In this document: positions 28,895 to 36,985 of the stretch, one piece after another | Position numbering within the stretch: position 1 is the first letter of the stretch | How the letters are laid out: each line of letters begins with the position of its first letter | Source: Agathobacter sp. | Lineage (GTDB): Bacteria > Bacillota > Clostridia > Lachnospirales > Lachnospiraceae | Length of the DNA: 64,000 bases | Direction: 5' to 3' | NCBI GenBank assembly: GCA_022775045.1 | Contig: JALFLB010000060.1 | Span: forward strand, 81,455 to 145,454 | Position numbers and translations under genes: made by a program | The notes under the pieces: model-generated | Seen by the model: the letters and a program-made list of their open reading frames with translations, nothing else | The model's database searches: none | What the model was told of the DNA's origin: nothing

Positions 28895-29890
28895 ATGCCA
28901 AAATCAACAAATCAAAAACAAAAATTATTATATATCGAAGATTTTCTGCGCCATCACACAGATGAGACGCACAGTGTCACCGTACCGGAAATCATTGATT
29001 ATCTTGCATCCAACGGAATCAAAGCCGAACGCAAAAGCATTTACAACGATATCCAGACGCTCTGTGATTTTGGACTGGACATTGTGCACGGCGTCGGACC
29101 GGGGAACGGTTATCGTCTGGCAGAACGGGAATTTGAGCTACCGGAGGTTAAGTTGCTCGTTGATCTTGTGCAGTCCTCCAAATTTATCACGGCGAAAAAG
29201 TCAAGAGAGCTGATCCGTAAGCTGGAGGGGCTTGTCAGCGAAAATGATGCCCGCAAGCTGCAGCGTCAGGTAATCGTAACCGACCGGAACAAGACGGCAA
29301 ACGAAAAAATTTATTACAGCGTGGATGTAATCTACTCTGCGATCGCAGAAAATAAACAGATTCGTTTTCACTATTTCGACTGGGATGTACACAAACAGAT
29401 GAAGCTTCGCAAGGACGGTGCCTTCTATGAGGTAAGTCCATGGCTTCTCACCTGGGATGATGAGAATTATTATCTGGTTGCCTACGACAGTGACGCCGGA
29501 TTAATGAAGCACTACCGTGTGGACAAGATGCTTGATATCGGACTCACCGGCAACAATCGCGATGGACGAGAGACCTTTGAACAGATCAATGTTGCTGCCT
29601 ATGCAAAGAAAACCTTTGGGATGTTCGCCGGTGAAGAAAAAACCGTCCAGCTTCTGTGTGACAATTCCATGACGGGCGTTATCATCGACCGCTTCGGGAG
29701 CGATGTTGCGCTGCGTCCCTATGACGAGACACATGTCCTTGCCCGTGCCGATATTGCGGTCAGCCCGCAGTTTTTTGGCTGGCTGGCCGGGCTGTCTGAC
29801 AAAGTGCAGATTTTCTCCCCGGAATCGGTCGCTCATGACTATCAGAGATATCTGCAAGATATATTAAGTTCCTATCGAAAGGAGATCTGA
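28895..29890 (+). CDS. WYL-domain transcriptional regulator
   Basis: A 331-residue regulator. The N-terminal winged helix (residues about 10-70, VTVPEIIDYLASNGI, RKSIYNDIQTL) is followed by a WYL domain (about 140-225) with SPWLLTWDDENYYLVAYD and HYRVDKMLDI. A C-terminal WCX-type extension completes the chain. WYL domains bind nucleic acids or nucleotides and sense internal signals. There is no Shine-Dalgarno before the ATG and no other in-frame start nearby. The -10 box is six bases upstream, so the message is probably leaderless. A short conserved protein gene follows directly, with AAGGAG before it. Confidence 0.88.
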   Translation: MPKSTNQKQKLLYIEDFLRHHTDETHSVTVPEIIDYLASNGIKAERKSIYNDIQTLCDFGLDIVHGVGPGNGYRLAEREFELPEVKLLVDLVQSSKFITAKKSRELIRKLEGLVSENDARKLQRQVIVTDRNKTANEKIYYSVDVIYSAIAENKQIRFHYFDWDVHKQMKLRKDGAFYEVSPWLLTWDDENYYLVAYDSDAGLMKHYRVDKMLDIGLTGNNRDGRETFEQINVAAYAKKTFGMFAGEEKTVQLLCDNSMTGVIIDRFGSDVALRPYDETHVLARADIAVSPQFFGWLAGLSDKVQIFSPESVAHDYQRYLQDILSSYRKEI

Positions 29891-29892
29891 CC

Positions 29893-30069
29893 ATGAACTT
29901 ACCCAAAGATCCCATCATGCTGCTGAGTTTTGTCAACACTCAGCTGCGTGACAATTACCCGAATCTTTCCGAGCTTGCCGCCGCCTATCTGACCGACCCG
30001 GAAACAATTATCAATCAACTTGCTGTCGTCAGCTATCATTACGACGAAAAAACAAACCAATTCATTTAA
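29893..30069 (+). CDS. DUF4250-like small protein
   Basis: A 58-residue protein, too short for the ORF track: MNLPKDPIMLLSFVNTQLRD...YHYDEKTNQFI. The opening MNLPKDPxMLLSFVNTxLRD and the ending GYHYDxxxNQF-like segment match what I recall of DUF4250, a small Firmicute family of unknown function with a short helix-turn-helix-like body. AAGGAG lies 8 nt upstream, and the gene starts two bases after the WYL regulator stop, so the two are cotranscribed. Confidence 0.85.
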   Translation: MNLPKDPIMLLSFVNTQLRDNYPNLSELAAAYLTDPETIINQLAVVSYHYDEKTNQFI

Positions 30070-30085
30070 TACAAGCGAGGTATTT

Positions 30086-30496
30086 ATGGATACATCAGAA
30101 AATGAAATTACAAAAGAAGTATTTGACACTTTTTTTCACGAGAGCTACTGCCCTCTGGAATATCAACAGATCAAAAATGATTTTGAAGAGGCAGCTTCTG
30201 CCGGTTCCGATTTATTTACAGATGACTGTGATATTACGCAGTTGACACGAAAGAATTTCATTCTATATATGACAAGCGAGGCCTACTGCACATTTGAAGG
30301 GATCATCGAGGAGGCTTTCGAATCACTGAATCCTGAGATTGTAGATGCAGTCATGGATCTGAGCATGACCACCCCGAACGCAGACGAGATTACTGCCCAA
30401 TACTGGAGCACCTGCGAAGAACTCCTCCATCGGTTTCTGCTTCGCCTGTATGACGAAAATCTCTCCAAACAGATTACCGCCTGGTTGGAAGACTAG
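30086..30496 (+). CDS. Acidic hypothetical protein
   Basis: I do not recognise this 136-residue protein. The start MDTSENEITKEVF at 30086 has GCGAGG closely upstream; the track ORF adds 22 codons that overlap the DUF4250-like gene. It is strongly acidic, soluble and mostly helical by eye, with clusters such as NDFEEAASAGSDLFTDD and EGIIEEAFESLNPE and no signal peptide or cysteine motif. It is in a compact operon-like series with the WYL regulator, DUF4250-like and DUF6472-like genes, suggesting a shared but unknown role. Confidence 0.65.
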   Translation: MDTSENEITKEVFDTFFHESYCPLEYQQIKNDFEEAASAGSDLFTDDCDITQLTRKNFILYMTSEAYCTFEGIIEEAFESLNPEIVDAVMDLSMTTPNADEITAQYWSTCEELLHRFLLRLYDENLSKQITAWLED

Positions 30497-30509
30497 AAAG
30501 GATTCTAAT

Positions 30510-30686
30510 ATGACAACAAACTGTGACTTCTGTGCTTACAATGAATACGATGAAGAGGACGAAGCCTACTACTGCTCCGTCAATATGGACGAGGACGATA
30601 TGGCACGGTTCATGCAAAGCAGTTACCGTGAATGTCCCTATTACCGTTCCGGCGATGAATATAAAATTGTAAGACACCAAATGTAA
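30510..30686 (+). CDS. DUF6472-like small cysteine protein
   Basis: A 58-residue protein starting MTTNCDFCAYNEYDEED at 30510 with AAAGGA 7 nt upstream; the track ORF starts in the previous gene. Four cysteines (CDFC, YYC, ECPYY) and many acidic residues suggest a small metal-binding fold. The pattern TTNCDFCxYxEYDEE and CPYYxxxDEYxIVRxQM matches my memory of DUF6472, common in Lachnospiraceae and of unknown function. It ends the short operon, followed at once by a strong terminator whose stem includes the stop codon region. Confidence 0.8.
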   Translation: MTTNCDFCAYNEYDEEDEAYYCSVNMDEDDMARFMQSSYRECPYYRSGDEYKIVRHQM

Positions 30687-30714
30687 AAAGCTGCCGAAAG
30701 GCAGCTTTTTACAT
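30681..30714. terminator. Bidirectional terminator
   Basis: ATGTAAAAAGCTGCC-GAAA-GGCAGCTTTTTACAT is a perfect 15-bp inverted repeat with a GNRA-type loop. It separates the small-protein operon on the plus strand from putP on the minus strand and serves both. Confidence 0.9.
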
Positions 30715-30722
30715 TTGCTTCA

Positions 30723-32267
30723 TTATGCAATTTCTTTCGAACTCTTTGCCAGTTCAAATTCATCCAAAATTTTCTGATCCGGAGCCTTCGTCAAAAGACT
30801 GACTACAATAATCACAAGCAATCCAAGCAAAAATGCCGGAAGCAGCTCATAGATTGCAAACACCCCTCCGAGTGGAGCGATAAGGTATTTCCACAAAAAA
30901 ACGCTGACACCACCTGCAATCATACCTGCAAGCGCTCCCTGCCAGGTCGTACGCTTCCAAAACAGTGCGCAAATCACAACCGGACCAAATGCGGCTCCAA
31001 ATCCCGCCCATGCAAACGATACAATCTCAAATACAGAACTGTCAGGATTTTTTGCAATAAAAACTGCAATCACTGCAATCACAATTACAGTAAGACGAGC
31101 GACCAGCATACTGGTCTTCTTGGACACGTTCATATGCAGTGCTTCCTGCATAATATTCTGGGAAACACTGGAAGATGCCGCCAAAAGCTGTGAATCAGCA
31201 GTAGACATCGTACTGGCAAGAATCCCTGCAAGAATCAGCCCTGCCATCAATGCCGGAAACACGCCGTAGGATGACAATAAATGCGCAATACGCACAATGA
31301 TTGTCTCAGCCTCCGACTTTCCGGAAAGCTGGCCGATAACTCCGTTTGCACTTAACGATCTTCCAACAACCCCAATCATAACTGCAAGTGCCATTGCAAT
31401 CACAACCCATACAGATGCAACTCTACGGGAAAGCTTTAATTTTTTCTCATCCTCAATGGCCATGAAGCGAAGCAGAATATGGGGCATACCAAAGTAACCA
31501 AGTCCCCATGCCAACGTTGATATAATCTGCAGGAAGCTATATGGCTGTGCTCCGCCTGCGGTCTCTACATATGTATGAGTCGCTGAAAAATATCCCGGAA
31601 GTGCCTTTGCATTTTCTATAACAGTGCCAACTCCTCCTGCCTGAATCGTTGAGAACACAAGAACGAACAAAATGGCCATTGTCATAATAATACTCTGAAT
31701 AAAGTCCGTTGTTGAGGCAGCAAGGAATCCTCCTGCCGCCGTATAGGCAACAATCACAATTGCGGACAAAATCATCGCTACAATATAATCAGCCCCAAAC
31801 AGGGAAAAAAACAATTTACCGCACGCCGCAAAACCGGATGCCGTATACGGAATAAAAAAGACAATGATAATAAACGCCGCAACTGCTGCAATGATATTCC
31901 GCTCATCCCCAAAGCGTCTTGAGAAAAACTGCGGAAGTGTAAATGACTTTGTCACATGCGTATAACGACGGAGACGCTTTGCTGTAAAAAGCCAGTTCAA
32001 ATAAGTTCCAACAGCCAGACCAATCACCGTCCAGCCCACATCAGCCACACCGCAGAGATATGCCAATCCCGGAAGCCCCATCAAAAGATAACTGGACATA
32101 TCGGATGCCTCAGCACTCATTGCAGTAACCAGAGGTCCGAGCTTTCGTCCGCCCAGATAAAAATCAGACACCGACTCGTTTTTCTTTGCGAAATGAAATC
32201 CTATCGCCAGTACCGCAAGCAAATACCCTACGATTGTAATCAAAATACAAATGGTTGATGAATTCAT
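30723..32267 (-). CDS. putP: Sodium/proline symporter
   Basis: A 514-residue sodium:solute symporter with about 13 membrane helices. The N-terminus DFYLGGRKLGPLVTAMSAEASDMSSYLLMGLPG is characteristic of PutP. It contains the sodium-site region and the SSF signature near GLAVGTYLNWLFTAKRLR. Further on, ILASTMSTADSQLLAASSSVSQNI supplies the second sodium site. It would import proline with sodium. AAAAGGAG lies before the ATG. It is the last gene of a minus-strand group with a kinase-like protein and a sodium/proton antiporter, a sodium-linked theme. Confidence 0.92.
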   Translation of the reverse strand: MNSSTICILITIVGYLLAVLAIGFHFAKKNESVSDFYLGGRKLGPLVTAMSAEASDMSSYLLMGLPGLAYLCGVADVGWTVIGLAVGTYLNWLFTAKRLRRYTHVTKSFTLPQFFSRRFGDERNIIAAVAAFIIIVFFIPYTASGFAACGKLFFSLFGADYIVAMILSAIVIVAYTAAGGFLAASTTDFIQSIIMTMAILFVLVFSTIQAGGVGTVIENAKALPGYFSATHTYVETAGGAQPYSFLQIISTLAWGLGYFGMPHILLRFMAIEDEKKLKLSRRVASVWVVIAMALAVMIGVVGRSLSANGVIGQLSGKSEAETIIVRIAHLLSSYGVFPALMAGLILAGILASTMSTADSQLLAASSSVSQNIMQEALHMNVSKKTSMLVARLTVIVIAVIAVFIAKNPDSSVFEIVSFAWAGFGAAFGPVVICALFWKRTTWQGALAGMIAGGVSVFLWKYLIAPLGGVFAIYELLPAFLLGLLVIIVVSLLTKAPDQKILDEFELAKSSKEIA

Positions 32268-32291
32268 AAATATCTCCTTTTCAACTTTAAT

Positions 32292-33263
32292 TTATTTTTT
32301 TGGGGATTGTTCCTTATGCCGATTTGATTTTGCCTGTCGGTTAATCAAACGTTCGATCAACTCCACCGACTCCTCAATTCCATAACAGGCGCTGTTGATG
32401 CACAAATCATAATTGATTGCATCTCCCCACCGCCTGCCCGTGTATGCATGATAGTAATCCTGATGCTTGTGATCCATCTTACGAATCATGTTGATTGCCT
32501 GTTTCAAATCCATATTCTTGACTTCCATCATGCGGCGTACACGAATAGCAAAAGGTGCTGTAATATAAATACTGATATGCGGAATATGCTGACCGGTCAG
32601 GACAACATCGGCACATCGCCCCATCACGATCATATCTTCCTGTTTCGCCAGTTCGCAGATGAGTGCGCTTTGTCTGAAAAACATGGCATCCTGTTTCGAT
32701 AATCCGTGATATCTGCTGAAATCATTGGTTTTCGGTCCATCCGCACCAAATTCTTTGACGTCCCTTCTCTCAAGAATCTGATTGAGCACAGCTTCATCAT
32801 AGTAATTAATCCGAAGTGATTCCGACAAAGCAAACCCAATATCCGTTCCTGCACTTCCATGAGAACGGCTGATACAGATAACAAGATGATCCTCATCCGA
32901 AAATTTCTTATTTAAAATGGAAGAATTTAAATCTGCCAGATCCTTGTCTACGATATCAACAGATCCAAAACTCTTAGGAAGGGATGCGATTTCTTCCAGA
33001 ATATCATTGTACTCAACCATCAGATCATGGCGTACCTGTTTATCCCGGATACTTCTTGCCATGTTACCAATCAATGCCATCTCACTTCGTAAAAGATGTC
33101 CCTGCGGATTCGACATGATCAGTATCAGCAACTCGTCAATATTATGCTTTTTGCTACCGGAAAAAGTTCTTCCCAGATCAGACCCGGACGCTTTGTATAC
33201 CATGGCATCCAATTCATAGATTCGAATGGCAAGCTTTAAACATTTTTCACGATCTTTTTCCAC
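32292..33263 (-). CDS. Cytidylate kinase-like protein with added N-terminal domain
   Basis: A 323-residue protein starting at GTG 33263, with AGGAGG 9 nt upstream. Residues about 125-315 belong to the cytidylate-kinase-like family found in Clostridia (VICISRSHGSAGTDIGFALSE replacing the P-loop, YYDEAVLNQIL, MIVMGRCADVVL, HISIYITAPFAIRVRRM, HQDYYHAYTG). The first 120 residues are helical with no family I can name (ELDAMVYKASGSDLGRT, SEMALIGNMARSIRDKQ). The nucleotide loop lacks the canonical GxxGxGKS, so kinase activity is uncertain. It lies between a NhaD-type antiporter and PutP with short gaps. Confidence 0.75.
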   Translation of the reverse strand: MEKDREKCLKLAIRIYELDAMVYKASGSDLGRTFSGSKKHNIDELLILIMSNPQGHLLRSEMALIGNMARSIRDKQVRHDLMVEYNDILEEIASLPKSFGSVDIVDKDLADLNSSILNKKFSDEDHLVICISRSHGSAGTDIGFALSESLRINYYDEAVLNQILERRDVKEFGADGPKTNDFSRYHGLSKQDAMFFRQSALICELAKQEDMIVMGRCADVVLTGQHIPHISIYITAPFAIRVRRMMEVKNMDLKQAINMIRKMDHKHQDYYHAYTGRRWGDAINYDLCINSACYGIEESVELIERLINRQAKSNRHKEQSPKK

Positions 33264-33276
33264 TGCGTTCTACCTC

Positions 33277-34626
33277 CTACAAAAAGAATACCAATGTATC
33301 CAGAATAAACAATGGTATTAAATACTTAAGCGAGCATAAAATATATCCAAAGAAGGATGGCATCTTAATACCATTTTCATCGGATATTGATTTTACCATA
33401 AAGTTCGGAGCATTTCCAATATAAGTGTTTGCGCCCATAAATACAGCACCACAGGAAATTGCAATCAGCATCTTGGTCGAAATCATTCCAACCGTCGTTG
33501 CGATACCGCTTGCTGCTCCCAACGTTCCCGCTGTCGTCAAAAATACCATATATGTTGGTGTATTATCAAGGAAACTTGACAACGCACCAGTTGCCCAGAA
33601 CATTTCCCATGGCTGTGTCAATCCAAGCTTTGCACCATTCGCTTTTAAAATCATCAGAGCCGGCTGCATGGTAATAAAGATACCAATAAACAACACTGCA
33701 ACCTCCTGAATTGCTCCCCATGTAAAGTGGTTCTTAGTACGTGTCTCCACCTTAGTAGTCTTAAAAGACAGAAAAGCTGCAAGCAAAATAATCATAATCT
33801 CTATCAAAGCCGGATAGGTCAGTTTGACACTTCCAAAAATCGGAATACCACGCACATTTCCGGCTGCATCCTGAAAAATTTTAAGTCCCGGAAGGGTTCC
33901 ACTCAAGATTACCGCCACAACAATCATAACCATAAAAATAATGTTATGAAGGCCGTTGATTTTAAAGGTTGTATTTGGCTTCGATATATCCGGACGCATA
34001 CCAAGTGCAATATCTCTACGATACGCCCTGCGATCGGTATAATAAAACACAATCAGCATAATAATCAAATTAAACAGTAAAATTGGGAACAGATGCAGAC
34101 TCCAGGTGAACGGCACTCCACGCATAAATCCCATCAAAAGAGGTGGATCTCCGATTGGTGTCAGACATCCTCCCATATTGGAAACCAAAAAAATGAAAAA
34201 AACCATAATATGGCTCTTATTCTTCCGCCATGAATTCATCTTAATCATCGGGCGCACCAAAAGCATACTTGCACCGGTTGTCCCAATACAGCTTGCAAGT
34301 AAAGTTCCAATACACAGCAAACCGGTATTCAGGCGTGGGGATCCTACAAGATCTCCTTCCAAATTAATATTACCAGACACACAGAAGAGACCAAAAAGCA
34401 AAACAATGAATGTGAGATAATCATCAATCAAACATTCCAAAACTGTCTCTGTCGCCTCCCCGGCTCCGAATTTCACTGCAAATGGTATGATAAAAAGCAG
34501 TGACCACGCAAGGACTGCCCACGGGCGATTCTTCTCCCACCATTCACCTTTTACAAGTGGAAGAATTGCAATACAAAGCAGGAGTCCTGCAAACGGAATA
34601 CATAACCAAAGTGGTATATTTTCCAT
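33277..34626 (-). CDS. NhaD-type sodium:proton antiporter
   Basis: A 449-residue membrane protein of the ion transporter superfamily that includes NhaD and ArsB, with 11-13 helices. Indicative segments are SNMGGCLTPIGDPPLLMGFMRGVPF and SSFLDNTPTYMVFLTTAG, the two re-entrant repeats with the conserved GDPP and DNTPT. It would exchange sodium for protons at the cytoplasmic membrane. AAGGAGG lies 8 nt before the ATG. It is the first gene of the group leading to the kinase-like protein and PutP. A citrate or dicarboxylate transporter of the same superfamily is the main alternative. Confidence 0.82.
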   Translation of the reverse strand: MENIPLWLCIPFAGLLLCIAILPLVKGEWWEKNRPWAVLAWSLLFIIPFAVKFGAGEATETVLECLIDDYLTFIVLLFGLFCVSGNINLEGDLVGSPRLNTGLLCIGTLLASCIGTTGASMLLVRPMIKMNSWRKNKSHIMVFFIFLVSNMGGCLTPIGDPPLLMGFMRGVPFTWSLHLFPILLFNLIIMLIVFYYTDRRAYRRDIALGMRPDISKPNTTFKINGLHNIIFMVMIVVAVILSGTLPGLKIFQDAAGNVRGIPIFGSVKLTYPALIEIMIILLAAFLSFKTTKVETRTKNHFTWGAIQEVAVLFIGIFITMQPALMILKANGAKLGLTQPWEMFWATGALSSFLDNTPTYMVFLTTAGTLGAASGIATTVGMISTKMLIAISCGAVFMGANTYIGNAPNFMVKSISDENGIKMPSFFGYILCSLKYLIPLFILDTLVFFL

Positions 34627-34994
34627 AATCGTTACCTCCTTATTAATCTGTGTCTATTTTACACCCCACTTTTCAAAAATGAAACCTACTATTTGTTAGA
34701 AATTTAACAAAGTATTTATATATTTTTTAGTAATTATTGTATGAATCATACAGAGTCCAAAATCCTCTCACCGCTTCTGCCTAAAATGAAGAGAAGCCAA
34801 CCTGCTTTCACAGGATGGCTTCTCTTCGAGGAGTTTAGTTATGAAAATGTTTATTAAATAAAAAGGGAATAATGTAAAGGAATGATTTCCGTTTACAAGA
34901 TATAGTATATGCACAAATTGTGTCCTTAATATGTACGTTTTGAAAAACATTTCTAAAATCCCATTAAAAAATTTTATAAACATTTTAGATTTGT
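34627..34994. other. Intergenic region of 368 bases
   Basis: It holds no ORF of protein length. It contains the upstream region of the NhaD-type gene, the large hairpin at 34788-34827, a six-codon ORF with a good ribosome site (34842-34862), a second hairpin GTAAAGGAA-TGAT-TTCCGTTTAC (34874-34896) and CACAAATTGTG (34913-34923). The last 70 bases are A/T-rich and I see nothing further in them. Confidence 0.7.
34788..34896 (+). ncRNA. Candidate structured RNA with a six-codon ORF
   Basis: A long stem (GAAGAGAAGCCA/TGGCTTCTCTTC, 12 bp, with an inner CCTG/CAGG pair) is followed on the plus strand by GAGGAGTTTAGTT and an ATG encoding MKMFIK then stop. A second hairpin, GTAAAGGAA/TTCC-G-TTTAC, comes next. 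The unit is compact and independent of both neighbours. It could be a small regulatory RNA or an element such as the raiA motif; I cannot assign it. The first hairpin alone could also be read as a terminator. Confidence 0.4.
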
Positions 34995-35777
34995 CTATAA
35001 GTCCAGCAAACGCCGACACAAATCGACTTTTCGTTCATCCGTAAGACTGTTTTCAAAAAGGATTTCACCCTTCCGCTGTTCATGGCGCAACAGTCCCTTC
35101 TCTTCCAATCGACGGCGCATTTCACGGGCGGTTCCCTCTCCTCCGTCAAAGATGCGCACCTTATCCCCGAGCACCTGTTGAATCTGCTTTCTTGCAAACG
35201 GATAATGGGTACATCCAAGCACTGCTGCATCCACATGGTTATTACTGTAGGAATACAGAAGATCCTGCAAATACTTATGAAGATCCTCACCGTCAAGATC
35301 ACCTCGTTCTATAAAATCCATAAGCCCCGGACACGGAAGCGGTATAATCTCTGCCTCCTCTTCATAACGTTCCATTAGACGATGAAATTTATCCTCACGA
35401 ATTGTCATTGGTGTCGCCATAACCAGCACCCGTGGATGCTCCATACATAAAACCGCCGGTTTTACCGCCGGCTCAATTCCCACAATTGGAATATATGGAT
35501 ACATTTCCCGGAGAACGCGCACAGCCGCACTGGTGGCAGTATTGCAGGCAACTACCAGTCCCTTTGCTCCCTGGTCAAACAACTGTCTGGCACACGAAAT
35601 AGTCAAACTGCGAACCTCTTCCTTATCTTTGGTTCCATAAGGTACATTCTTCGAATCTCCGAAATAAATAAAATCCTCATCCGGCATGATCTTAATTAAT
35701 TCCCGCAGCACACTGACTCCACCAACCCCGGAATCAAATACCGCTATAGGATGCGTTTTCTGTAATATATAGCTCAC
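34995..35777 (-). CDS. murI: Glutamate racemase
   Basis: Cytosolic cofactor-independent enzyme making D-glutamate for peptidoglycan. The catalytic cysteines are in VACNTATSAA and LGCTHYPF, and the opening motif AVFDSGVGGVSVLREL and NVPYGTKDKEEV are present. I prefer GTG 35777 (MSYILQKTHPIAV) since AAAGGA lies 11 nt upstream. The GTG at 35798 used by the track has its AAGG directly against the codon. With this start the protein has 260 residues, normal for MurI. The gene diverges from a YvyF-like gene. Confidence 0.92.
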   Translation of the reverse strand: MSYILQKTHPIAVFDSGVGGVSVLRELIKIMPDEDFIYFGDSKNVPYGTKDKEEVRSLTISCARQLFDQGAKGLVVACNTATSAAVRVLREMYPYIPIVGIEPAVKPAVLCMEHPRVLVMATPMTIREDKFHRLMERYEEEAEIIPLPCPGLMDFIERGDLDGEDLHKYLQDLLYSYSNNHVDAAVLGCTHYPFARKQIQQVLGDKVRIFDGGEGTAREMRRRLEEKGLLRHEQRKGEILFENSLTDERKVDLCRRLLDL

Positions 35778-35812
35778 CTGATTTTGTTTCCTTTCCACCT
35801 TAAAGGTATTGA

Positions 35813-35840
35813 TTGAAAATAATACATACTATGTTATAAT
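35813..35840 (+). promoter_or_regulatory. Promoter of the YvyF-like gene
   Basis: TTGAAA and TATAAT are separated by 16 nt, about 33 nt before the ATG. Confidence 0.6.
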
Positions 35841-35873
35841 ATATAAAGAGGATTCTATCATTGGAGGGAATAT

Positions 35874-36302
35874 ATGGCAACAGAGGAAGGTCTTTTTGGC
35901 AATTACAAAAAATGCGAGTTTTGCGGTCGCCCACTACCTGTTCATTTTGAGAGCAATCTTTGTCCCAAATGTCAGGACACACAGCTTTTTCGCCAGGTCA
36001 AGGAATTCATTCGCTCCAACGATGTGAATGAATATGAAGTTGCCGAGCATTTTCATATTCCCTTAAAGCAGGTAAAAGAATGGATTCGTGATGGCAGGAT
36101 TGAATACCGCACCGATGATCCGTCTAAAAATATATCCAGTATGCATTGTCAGCGCTGCGGTGCACCGATAACTTTCGGCACCCTGTGTTCCAAATGTTTA
36201 AAGGTTCTCAACGGCGGACATGGTACTTCTTCCAAGTCCGGCAGTATACAGAACGATTCCCGTATGCACTATCTTGACTCTGATGAAGAAAATCCTTTAT
36301 AG
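35874..36302 (+). CDS. YvyF/TIGR03826-like zinc-ribbon protein
   Basis: A 142-residue protein with two cysteine pairs at each end: CEFCGRPLPVHFESNLCPKC and CQRCGAPITFGTLCSKC, two zinc ribbons. Between them lies a small helix-turn-helix-like domain (EYEVAEHFHIPLKQVKEWIRDGRIEY). This arrangement matches proteins of the YvyF type, usually annotated as flagellar-region proteins in Bacilli and Clostridia. No flagellar genes are next to it here. A role in regulating motility genes is a family-based guess. GGAGGG lies just upstream of the ATG, and a strong terminator follows. Confidence 0.7.
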   Translation: MATEEGLFGNYKKCEFCGRPLPVHFESNLCPKCQDTQLFRQVKEFIRSNDVNEYEVAEHFHIPLKQVKEWIRDGRIEYRTDDPSKNISSMHCQRCGAPITFGTLCSKCLKVLNGGHGTSSKSGSIQNDSRMHYLDSDEENPL

Positions 36303-36323
36303 CCCAATATCGATAACATAATT

Positions 36324-36358
36324 CATGCACAACAGAACTTCTGTTGTGCATGTTTTTT
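36324..36358 (+). terminator. Terminator after the YvyF-like gene
   Basis: CATGCACAACAGAA and TTCTGTTGTGCATG form a near-continuous 14-bp inverted repeat with almost no loop, followed by TTTTTT. It overlaps the 3' end of the convergent gene. Confidence 0.85.
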
Positions 36359-36857
36359 ACGCCTGCCGACGAATCACTTTTTGCTTATATTTGACTTCCA
36401 CTGCATCCAGATATTTGTCATCCGGCTCAAATTTAATCAGTAACATACCCCCATCCTTCTGAATCACCATATCATAGGACGGACGTCCTTTTACCTTTGA
36501 AGTATAATCCTTCACCTTCAGACTGCTGTCATTCTCATACTTGTATACGCTACGGTCGCCTGCCGGTGCAATCTGAACCACATCCTCCATGGTATACACA
36601 CCAATTCTCTTACGACGGCTCTTGTTCATAATTTTGGCAAACCGGACCTCCCCGTCAAAATACGAGTACTCAAATTCCTTAAAGGAACAGAAGGTAAGGA
36701 AATACCATAGGCCTCCGAAGACGAGAACAAACGGCAACATAAACATAGTTACACAGGAAAGCAGCAGACAAAGTATGGCAAGCACCATAGAAAACACCGC
36801 TGCAAATACTGTCGCAAAAGATTTGCGAACAGGTACTAATACATAAACTTCATACAT
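36357..36857 (-). CDS. DUF6106-like membrane protein
   Basis: A 166-residue protein with two adjacent membrane helices at residues about 13-58 (FATVFAAVFSMVLAILCLLLSCV, FMLPFVLVFGGLWYFLTF) and a cytoplasmic beta-rich domain (FEYSYFDGEVRFAKIMNKSRRKRIGVYTMEDV, IAPAGDRSVYKY, KVKDYTS). The organisation and the KSRRKR..VY motif fit what I recall of DUF6106, a Lachnospiraceae family of unknown function, resembling PH-like membrane-linked proteins. It has its own upstream region and no operon partners. Confidence 0.6.
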   Translation of the reverse strand: MYEVYVLVPVRKSFATVFAAVFSMVLAILCLLLSCVTMFMLPFVLVFGGLWYFLTFCSFKEFEYSYFDGEVRFAKIMNKSRRKRIGVYTMEDVVQIAPAGDRSVYKYENDSSLKVKDYTSKVKGRPSYDMVIQKDGGMLLIKFEPDDKYLDAVEVKYKQKVIRRQA

Positions 36858-36985
36858 CTTTCGTTCTCCTTCTTATTCATACTACATTCATTATACCTTA
36901 CATTTCTTTTTTTTACCATAACATTATATTTTTTTAATAATCAGTATGATACAATGGAATAAATTCATTTTATTTGGGAGGAACT

